Assembly: GCA_039199225.1 (NCBI GenBank)
Contig: JBCCSZ010000085.1
Coordinates: 1 to 25,723 of the forward strand
DNA length: 25,723 nt
Source: JBCCSZ01 sp039199225
Lineage (GTDB): Bacteria > Bacteroidota > Bacteroidia > Chitinophagales > Saprospiraceae
Direction of reading: 5' to 3'
The position numbers were made by a program, and so were the translations under genes. The notes below the pieces were generated by a model. The model did not search any database. It saw nothing but the letters and a program-made list of their open reading frames with translations, and was not told the origin of the DNA. Below are positions 8,593 through 14,643 of this stretch, one piece after another; position 1 is the first letter of the stretch, and each line of letters opens with the position of its first letter.

Positions 8593-10398
8593 ATGTTTGA
8601 AAAGCTGATTCCATACGATACGGCTCACATCATATTGGGGGCCTACATGAATTACTACCATCACTACAAGCGCATCACCAAGCGGGCGAAGATTCGTTTT
8701 GAGGCTAGAGACTGGCCCGGCATTCAGGCCGATGCCAGAGAACGCAGCTTGCTTTATCGGGATGCTGTTGGTGAGACGACCAATCGCGTTCGTGAATTTT
8801 TGGGCAAGCGCAAGCAAAAGGATCTCATTTGGCAGCAGACCAAATACACCTACCTGGAAGATATTTTGAATTTCAATACCCGAAATATTGCGGAGACCTT
8901 TTACAACTCGGTCTTTCGACATATGCACAAAGAAATCAGCGCAGACGAAGAATGCATGTTTGTCCACGCCACCAGTACCTACCGGGAATTCAAGTCCATC
9001 CATCCGATTTTCAATACCTTCTACTTAGGAAAGCCAGTAGAACCAGTGATTCGCCACCTTTTCAGCTATTACTCTTTCGATGCGCCCTTCGAAGATTTGG
9101 AACGCGACATTTCCAATATCTCCACAAAGCTGGACAAACTCATTTCGAATGCCGGAAAGTTGAGTGGCAACTCGCGCTTGGAGGTGTTGAAGTCAATTTT
9201 CTTTCGGAACAAAGGGGCCTACATTGTCGGACGTTTGATCCTAGGGGATCGCCTGCTGCCCTTTGTTTTGCCGCTCTTGCATCAGGAAAATGGCATTCAT
9301 GTGGATGCGGTGCTGTTGGAGTCCAATGATGTCAGCTCGATATTCAGCTACAATCGGTCTTACTTTTTGGTGGATGTTGACATCGTCAGTGAAATGGTCG
9401 ATTTCCTCAAATCCATATTGCCAACCAAAAGTCTGGGCGAATTGTACAACTCCATCGGATTTGAAAAGCATGGTAAAACCGTTTTTTATCGCGATTTTCT
9501 ACGCCACTTACAATCTTCAGACGACCAGTTTGTGGTAGCACCAGGTGTGCGGGGGATGGTGATGGCCGTTTTCACCTTGCCGTCTTATGGCATGGTGTTC
9601 AAGCTGATCAAAGACCGCTTCGCGCCGCCAAAAAATGTGACAGAAGATGAGGTGAAAGAAAAATACGAGTTGGTCAATCAACACGATCGGGTCGGACGCA
9701 TGACGGACAGCCACATGTTTCAAAACTTGGTGTTGGCCCGTCACCGCTTCAACGAGGAGCTACTGGCAGAATTGGTGAAGGATGCTCCGTCTAAAGTCAT
9801 TGTTGGTAAGGACACGGTCGAAATCAAGCATTTGTACGTCGAAAAGCGCATGGTTCCGCTGGACATCTACCTCGACAAAGCCAGTCCGCGCCAAGCCAAG
9901 ACTGTCATCAATGAATATGGCCTGGCGATCAAGCAAATGGCCGCTGTCAACATTTTTCCCGGCGATATGCTGCTGAAAAATTTTGGTGTGACCCGGCTGA
10001 ACAGAGTTGTCTTTTACGACTACGATGAAATTGGTTTTTTGACAGACTACAACTTCCGCATCATTCCCGAGCCGCGCGACGACTACGAAGCTTTTTCCAA
10101 GGACCCTTACTTTCACGTCAGCCCCGAGGATATTTTTCCAGAAGAATTTCCGCGTTTCCTCATTGGGCGCAAGGACATTCGAGAGCTGTTCATCAAAATG
10201 CATGGCGACTTATTCGGTATCCGCTTTTGGAAAAGGATGCAAAAGCGCCTGCGCAAAGGTGAAATCATCGATGTATTTCCCTACAGTAAGAAGCTGCGCT
10301 TCAAGCGTTCAAAGAAAAAAGTGGAAAAGCAAAGGGGTAAAAAGACTAGCCGCCAAAAAGCCCGGAAGAAAGGTAGCGATCTCCTCGATCACAAATGA
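8593..10398 (+). CDS. aceK: Isocitrate dehydrogenase kinase/phosphatase AceK
   Basis: Bifunctional cytoplasmic enzyme that phosphorylates (inactivates) and dephosphorylates isocitrate dehydrogenase, setting the split between the TCA cycle and the glyoxylate bypass. The 601-residue product matches AceK along its length. An N-terminal regulatory domain is followed by the kinase-like domain with the nucleotide loop APGVRGMVMAVF (316-327), the Lys in VFKLIKD (K337), HDRVGRMTD (D365), GDMLLKNFG (D458, N463) and FYDYDEI (474-480). All landmarks appear intact. E. coli AceK is 578 aa. The extra length is mainly a basic tail from about residue 566 onwards, whose last 17 codons overlap the convergent cysM gene. 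No aceA, aceB or icd lies in the window, unlike the aceBAK operon of enteric bacteria. The start at 8593 gives the expected beginning (MFEKLIPYDTAHIILGAY). AceK is known mostly from Proteobacteria; its distribution in Bacteroidota is patchy. Confidence 0.95.
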   Translation: MFEKLIPYDTAHIILGAYMNYYHHYKRITKRAKIRFEARDWPGIQADARERSLLYRDAVGETTNRVREFLGKRKQKDLIWQQTKYTYLEDILNFNTRNIAETFYNSVFRHMHKEISADEECMFVHATSTYREFKSIHPIFNTFYLGKPVEPVIRHLFSYYSFDAPFEDLERDISNISTKLDKLISNAGKLSGNSRLEVLKSIFFRNKGAYIVGRLILGDRLLPFVLPLLHQENGIHVDAVLLESNDVSSIFSYNRSYFLVDVDIVSEMVDFLKSILPTKSLGELYNSIGFEKHGKTVFYRDFLRHLQSSDDQFVVAPGVRGMVMAVFTLPSYGMVFKLIKDRFAPPKNVTEDEVKEKYELVNQHDRVGRMTDSHMFQNLVLARHRFNEELLAELVKDAPSKVIVGKDTVEIKHLYVEKRMVPLDIYLDKASPRQAKTVINEYGLAIKQMAAVNIFPGDMLLKNFGVTRLNRVVFYDYDEIGFLTDYNFRIIPEPRDDYEAFSKDPYFHVSPEDIFPEEFPRFLIGRKDIRELFIKMHGDLFGIRFWKRMQKRLRKGEIIDVFPYSKKLRFKRSKKKVEKQRGKKTSRQKARKKGSDLLDHK

Positions 10399-11233
10399 TG
10401 CATACGATCACGGCTTCGCCTTCCAACTGCTCGACCAACTTGGTGGCTGCTGTCACGGCTCCGCCGCTGCTCATGCCACTGAAGACAGCCTCCTCCTGCG
10501 CCAGGCGGCGTGCCATCGTTCTGGCCTCCTCCTGCGAAACATCGATGATTTGATCGACGCGCTCCGCTTGGAATATCTTGGGTAAAAACTCGGGGGACCA
10601 GCGCCGAATGCCTGGAATGCGAGAGCCGTCTGTCGGCTGTACGCCCACGATTTGAACTTCGGGGCGCTGCTCCTTCAAATAGCGGCTGACACCCATGATG
10701 GTACCAGTTGTTCCCATCGAAGAGACAAAATGAGTGACTTTGTGATCGGTATCCCGCCAAATCTCGGGTCCTGTTGTTTTGTAGTGCATCCCCCAGTTAT
10801 CGTCGTTGCCAAACTGATTGAGCATAAAATAGCCTTCCTTTTCAACCTTCTCGGCCGCAAATTCGCGAGAGTACTCGATGGTCTTGGCAGCCGGGGTCAG
10901 CAGGACCTCCGCGCCATAGGCTTGCATGGTTTGGACGCGTTCCTTGGTGGCATTGTCGGGCATGACAAGGGTGATGTCCAGACCGAATTGGTTGGCAATT
11001 AGTGCCAGCGCAATACCGGTATTACCGCTGGTGGCTTCGATCAGGCGCTGACCTTTTTGCAGCTCGCCGCGATCCAGGGCGCCCTGAATCATACCATAGG
11101 CCGCCCGATCTTTGACGCTACCGCCCGGGTTGTTGCCCTCGAGCTTTCCGTACACGGTGATACCTGGCTTATTGAAAATCTTAGAAAGCTGTACCAATGG
11201 AGTGTTGCCAATGAGATCAATAATGGAAGACAT
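10346..11233 (-). CDS. cysM: Cysteine synthase B (O-acetylserine sulfhydrylase, CysM type)
   Basis: PLP enzyme that makes cysteine from O-acetylserine and sulfide, or thiosulfate for CysM-type enzymes. The 295 residues (E. coli CysM 303) show the PLP lysine K41 in PGGSVKDRAA, the substrate loop TSGNTG (68-73), the phosphate-binding SMGTTGTIMG (about 172-181) and the CysM-like end CDRGDRYLSSGLF. Those last residues, rather than a longer tail, favour CysM over CysK. It lies 36 bp downstream of cysE on the same strand, so the two form a compact cysteine operon. Its 3' end runs 53 bp into aceK on the opposite strand, and the conserved terminal motif is inside the overlap, so this gene's stop position is well supported. 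Confidence 0.94.
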   Translation of the reverse strand: MSSIIDLIGNTPLVQLSKIFNKPGITVYGKLEGNNPGGSVKDRAAYGMIQGALDRGELQKGQRLIEATSGNTGIALALIANQFGLDITLVMPDNATKERVQTMQAYGAEVLLTPAAKTIEYSREFAAEKVEKEGYFMLNQFGNDDNWGMHYKTTGPEIWRDTDHKVTHFVSSMGTTGTIMGVSRYLKEQRPEVQIVGVQPTDGSRIPGIRRWSPEFLPKIFQAERVDQIIDVSQEEARTMARRLAQEEAVFSGMSSGGAVTAATKLVEQLEGEAVIVCIICDRGDRYLSSGLFGG

Positions 11234-11269
11234 GAATTTGGGATGGGTTTGGTGAGTAGATGGGAAAGT

Positions 11270-12139
11270 TTATTTGTCGGCAGAAGGTTGTGGCGGCGCT
11301 TCCCGCTCGATTTGTAGGCCCTCTGCTCTGTAGTAAATGCGGGTGTAGGGCGGAATACTTTTGGTGAGCCAGACATTTCCGCCGATGATGCTGTGGTGTC
11401 CGACGACCGTCTCGCCCCCCAAGATCGTGGAGCCAGCATAAATTACCACACCATCTTCAATGGTTGGGTGTCGCTTGGTCTTGGCCATCTCTTTGCGGAC
11501 GCTCATCGCTCCCAAAGTAACCCCTTGGTAGAGCTTGACATGATTGCCGATTTCTACTGTTTCTCCAATGACAATGCCGGTCCCGTGGTCGATGCAGAAA
11601 TATTCACCGATAATCGCCGAAGGATGGATGTCGATGCCGGTATTACAATGGGCGTATTCACTCAAGATGCGAGGAATCAAGGGAACCTCCAAGCGGCAGA
11701 ATTCATGGGCCAGGCGAAAAATAGCCACAGCCAGAAAGCCAGGGTAGGAGCGGATGACCTCGGTCAGGGAATTGGCTGCCGGATCGCCATCATACATCGC
11801 CTTGGCGTCTTTCATCAACATATCTTTCACCGTCGGAATGCGATCCAAAAAGGCCGCTTCAATCATTTGAGGCGAATTCGATAGCCCGTCCTTTACCGTT
11901 TCCAGTATCGTAAACAGTTTGTGTCGGACTTCGCTGTAGTGCAATTCAAACTCCCGGAGGCTGGCGTAGCGCCTCTCCGATAACTCGGGAAAAAGCAGCT
12001 TCAGCAATCCTTCGATCACATGGCATACCTCACCAGGAGAAGGAATCCTGGGGGACTCCCGGTGGTATTCATACAATTGTCTGATGTAGTCCCTTTTCAT
12101 TTGGCGTGCCTGGAATTCGTTTGAATGTCGGATCGTCAC
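11270..12139 (-). CDS. cysE: Serine O-acetyltransferase
   Basis: Acetyl-CoA:serine O-acetyltransferase, first step of cysteine synthesis, feeding O-acetylserine to the cysM product. The protein is 289 residues from a GTG start at 12139; an ATG at 12100 (MKRDYIRQLYEY) is an equally possible start giving 276 residues. A helical N-terminal part is followed by a left-handed parallel beta-helix of hexapeptide repeats (about 165-265). Catalytic elements are visible: DGDPAA (about 118-122), IDHGTGIVIGE (D184, H185), the QGVTLG turn and KRHPTIEDG (H224). The C-terminus is PQPSADK and lacks the terminal Ile that CysE uses to dock into CysK, so a classical cysteine synthase complex is not expected, in keeping with a CysM-type partner. 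It resembles the EpsC-type long serine acetyltransferases. Confidence 0.92.
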   Translation of the reverse strand: MTIRHSNEFQARQMKRDYIRQLYEYHRESPRIPSPGEVCHVIEGLLKLLFPELSERRYASLREFELHYSEVRHKLFTILETVKDGLSNSPQMIEAAFLDRIPTVKDMLMKDAKAMYDGDPAANSLTEVIRSYPGFLAVAIFRLAHEFCRLEVPLIPRILSEYAHCNTGIDIHPSAIIGEYFCIDHGTGIVIGETVEIGNHVKLYQGVTLGAMSVRKEMAKTKRHPTIEDGVVIYAGSTILGGETVVGHHSIIGGNVWLTKSIPPYTRIYYRAEGLQIEREAPPQPSADK

Positions 12140-12187
12140 AATGCTTTTTTAGTATCCTAAAACAATGATCCGGCCATAATGGTAAAA

Positions 12188-12218
12188 TGCGTAGGACCCT
12201 TTAAAAGTTTCCTACGCA
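12188..12218 (-). terminator. Probable intrinsic terminator after the NLP gene
   Basis: A perfect 9-bp inverted repeat (TGCGTAGGA / TCCTACGCA) with a 13-nt loop lies 22 bp past the NLP stop codon. On the minus strand the stem is followed directly by TTTT. It would end NLP transcription before cysE, which starts 49 bp further on. The U-run is short, so termination may be partial. Confidence 0.6.
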
Positions 12219-12240
12219 CATGGGAATCTTCATTTCCCCT

Positions 12241-13434
12241 TTATCCGAGGATCTTCATTTCTGTATGATCTTCGGCCGAGACGGTGATCTCCTTGCCGTC
12301 ATCACCTATTTTGTATTTGATCGTCAGCGTCTTTTTCTTTCCTGGATCAGGGTCTTCTCCCAGTGAATCTTTATTGACGGGAAAATTGTATTCTTTCGCT
12401 CCGAATTTTTTCCCTATGACATCCCTGAGTTTTTCAGGGTCCATCATTTTGCCACCTTCAATGCCATATGATACACTCAAAAACTCAATAGGATCGGTAT
12501 TGTCCCAGGCCCATTGAGTATATCCGAGCTTTGATGCAGCATCCCTGCCTTCATCTGACAATTCTGACCAATCTTTGAATCTCGTTTCTGGGATGGGGAA
12601 TTCGTTGTCCCAATTCGAGGAAGACCATCCGAGTTTTTCCCATTCCTTTTGTTGACCTTCTCCAATATCGTCCCACTTCAAGCTGCACCAACATTTATCC
12701 AGGCTGTAGTAGGAGTTGTTCTTCCAATCGTCTTCGCTTGGATAACCGTCCGGAATACAATCGGCATCTGTGATTTCAGTGAAAAAATTCTCATCTTTTA
12801 CAGGGAAATGTGCATCTCCAAAATCGTAATCATTGAGAGCATCTCTATGATCTGGATACATCCATTCCCATTGAATTGGTACAGGTGTTACCCACTTACC
12901 CAAGTCATTTTCTGGTGATTCATCCTCTTTTGCAAAGCGCATCGCGTGGGTTCTGACGTTGTCTTGGTGATAGACGAGCTTAACGTGGTTTTCCATTCCC
13001 TTATCGAAATATAGATCATCCACTGATTTGGTATGTGCATCGCCATGAGCACTATAGCTGGCATGGGTCAATTTGCCGTTTTTCAACCAGACCAATCCAT
13101 ATTCCCAATCGTGTCGGTGGCTGCCAGGCAGGCTCGTTGGGGTCCAAGTACTCCACTGGTCTTTTTCAAAATAGAGGGCGTACATAATGACTAGGTAGAT
13201 ACCAGAGTCGTTGATGACATACCGAAACCGACAATAGGTATTCGATTGTTTAAATTGATCGAGTTCACGACAACCGCCGGTCCGATCGCCCGTAGGTTCT
13301 AGTCCTTTGTTGACTTTTCCTTTACCTGAAATAGCAGCCGCAGGATAACAGCTATCGGTATCAAAATCGAAAACGATCGCCCACTTTTTTACCAAATCGG
13401 AGGCGTTGTCAGGTAGGCCATTAAATTCTGCCAT
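12241..13434 (-). CDS. NPP1/NLP-family (necrosis-inducing-like) protein with C-terminal W-LG-WD repeats
   Basis: A 397-residue protein whose first about 215 residues look like the NPP1/NLP fold, known from plant-pathogenic oomycetes, fungi and bacteria as secreted cytolysins and also found in non-pathogens. Evidence is the near-signature GSHRHDWE at 104-111 (family heptapeptide GHRHDWE), the early DSCYPAAAI (28-35), and Cys55/Cys68, which could pair. His106, His108, Asp109 and Glu111, the metal-binding and activity residues of the heptapeptide, are kept, with one Ser inserted after Gly. There is no recognisable signal peptide: it starts MAEFNGLPDNASDLVKKW. After the core come two tandem copies of a short motif, W254-D276 and W289-D311, each W-x-x-(I/L) then LG(W/Y) then WD, and a last about 35-residue segment rich in beta-type residues (about 366-397). 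GC is visibly lower than in neighbours (one line counted by hand gave 42%). It is flanked by hairpins and looks like an independent transcription unit. NLP membership is fairly certain; toxicity is not shown. Confidence 0.75.
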   Translation of the reverse strand: MAEFNGLPDNASDLVKKWAIVFDFDTDSCYPAAAISGKGKVNKGLEPTGDRTGGCRELDQFKQSNTYCRFRYVINDSGIYLVIMYALYFEKDQWSTWTPTSLPGSHRHDWEYGLVWLKNGKLTHASYSAHGDAHTKSVDDLYFDKGMENHVKLVYHQDNVRTHAMRFAKEDESPENDLGKWVTPVPIQWEWMYPDHRDALNDYDFGDAHFPVKDENFFTEITDADCIPDGYPSEDDWKNNSYYSLDKCWCSLKWDDIGEGQQKEWEKLGWSSSNWDNEFPIPETRFKDWSELSDEGRDAASKLGYTQWAWDNTDPIEFLSVSYGIEGGKMMDPEKLRDVIGKKFGAKEYNFPVNKDSLGEDPDPGKKKTLTIKYKIGDDGKEITVSAEDHTEMKILG

Positions 13435-13472
13435 GTTTAAATGTATTTGGGGGTTAAAAAAATCGAGTTGAA

Positions 13473-13492
13473 GCCATTATCGTCGTAATGGC
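13473..13492 (-). terminator. Hairpin between the small conserved gene and the NLP gene
   Basis: A perfect 7-bp inverted repeat (GCCATTA / TAATGGC) with a 6-nt loop lies 32 bp after the stop of the 92-residue gene. On the minus strand a run of seven T follows the stem, but only after about 10 nt. It may be a weak terminator for the upstream operon or part of the NLP leader, since it sits 39 bp before the NLP start. Confidence 0.4.
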
Positions 13493-13524
13493 ACCTGGTG
13501 AAAGAACAACTGAGATTATATGTA

Positions 13525-13803
13525 CTAAATGATTTCTTCGAAGACCTCCTTTTCATCGGCTCTTCTGCGGTTGAGCGCCTGCATTTTTAACCGATGCAGC
13601 TGTTGGAATTGTTCCAAGACAGCCTGTTGGAAGGAGGGGTCGACCAGCTCTTCGATGGCAGCCATGGAGTCGACTGCATCGCCATCGCGAAATTTGTAGG
13701 TTTGTTCGTACAAGCCTGTTTCAAATTTGACAGATACTTTATTATCCATTTTGAAGACTGTAATCTTCATGACTGGATGTTCTATTTGACCGATGATGCG
13801 CAA
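13525..13803 (-). CDS. Small conserved hypothetical protein (92 aa)
   Basis: A 92-residue soluble protein with no signal peptide or membrane segment. The N-terminal half is beta-type (IGQIEHPVMKITVFKMDNK, then VSVKFETGLYEQTYKF), and the C-terminal half is helical and charged. From memory it resembles small uncharacterised proteins of Bacteroidota with the same core (KITVFKMDNK, GLYEQTYKFR), but no function is known to me. The start used is TTG at 13803 because it keeps the beta strand RIIGQIEHP; the next ATG is at 13770 (MKITVFKMDN) and would give 81 residues. It lies 69 bp downstream of the DUF2520 gene on the same strand and may be the last gene of the ccm operon. Confidence 0.7.
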   Translation of the reverse strand: MRIIGQIEHPVMKITVFKMDNKVSVKFETGLYEQTYKFRDGDAVDSMAAIEELVDPSFQQAVLEQFQQLHRLKMQALNRRRADEKEVFEEII

Positions 13804-13872
13804 GACGTGTAGTTTTTGGTGCGGTCCCTTCTGAAGTGTTTTGTTTACTGTTAAGATAGGGCTCGCAAAGGG

Positions 13873-14643
13873 TTATTTTCCTAAGATTCGCTTGGTTAAA
13901 ATACGATATATTTCTTGATAGGAAGGGTATTTTTCCAAAAAAATCAAGTGCCTCTGAATGGTTTTTTGGTCTGCCCGCACCGCAGGGCCGGTTTGCATAT
14001 CAGCCGGCTGGTGCTGTTGAATTTTTAGGGCTGTTTCGAGTATCAGAGGCTTCAACAATTCAAATGGCAGTTGCTCTTGCTCCACAATTTGTTGGCCGAT
14101 GTGATACAGGTGGTTGGTAAAATTATTGACAAATACAGCAGCGACGTGTAAAACGGCTCTCTGGGCATCATCTACCTGATAAACCAAGGAGCTGAGCTTC
14201 TGGGCCAGCTTGTCCAGCTTTTGGCGATCGCCTTTTCGATTGGCATGATAGCAGATGGGAATCTGGCTGAAATCGGCTTTTCTACTCTGAGAAATTGTTT
14301 GCAGAGGGTAGAAAACACCATACCTTTTGAAAAAAGGCCGTAGTTGTTGGCCTGGCGTAGCCCCCGAGGTATGCACAACCAAGGGATTAAAGGCCGCCAA
14401 AATATTACTGAGCTGTTCAGCCACTTCGATGATGGCATCGTCTTTTATGGCTAGAATGTACAGTTGTGCCTCTGTTGTGATTTCTGCCAGTTGGTTGGTC
14501 CAGGGGCAGTGCAGTTGGGTACCCAGCTCTTTGGCCCTTTGGTGCTTCCGACTGAACACTTGCTGTATGTCCGCACCCACCTCCCGCAGGCGGATGCCCA
14601 TTTGCGTACCAACATTTCCAGCACCAATCAAAACGACCTTCAT
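13873..14643 (-). CDS. Rossmann-fold oxidoreductase-like protein with DUF2520 domain
   Basis: A 256-residue protein with an N-terminal NAD(P)-binding Rossmann fold (MKVVLIGAGNVGTQMG, dinucleotide loop GAGNVG at 7-12) and a helical DUF2520 domain in the second half. The motif VHTSGATPGQQL at about 91-102 is typical of this family, which resembles ProC-like and F420-dependent NADP oxidoreductases. No substrate is established. Its ATG overlaps the ccmF stop codon by one base (TGATG), so it is probably translated by coupling with ccmF. Nothing in the sequence ties it directly to cytochrome maturation. Confidence 0.87.
   Translation of the reverse strand: MKVVLIGAGNVGTQMGIRLREVGADIQQVFSRKHQRAKELGTQLHCPWTNQLAEITTEAQLYILAIKDDAIIEVAEQLSNILAAFNPLVVHTSGATPGQQLRPFFKRYGVFYPLQTISQSRKADFSQIPICYHANRKGDRQKLDKLAQKLSSLVYQVDDAQRAVLHVAAVFVNNFTNHLYHIGQQIVEQEQLPFELLKPLILETALKIQQHQPADMQTGPAVRADQKTIQRHLIFLEKYPSYQEIYRILTKRILGK

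Noticed and set aside
13473..13492. Hairpin considered as a CRISPR or insertion-sequence end
   Set aside because: Single copy, with no matching second copy, spacer pattern or transposase nearby; a terminator or leader hairpin is simpler.
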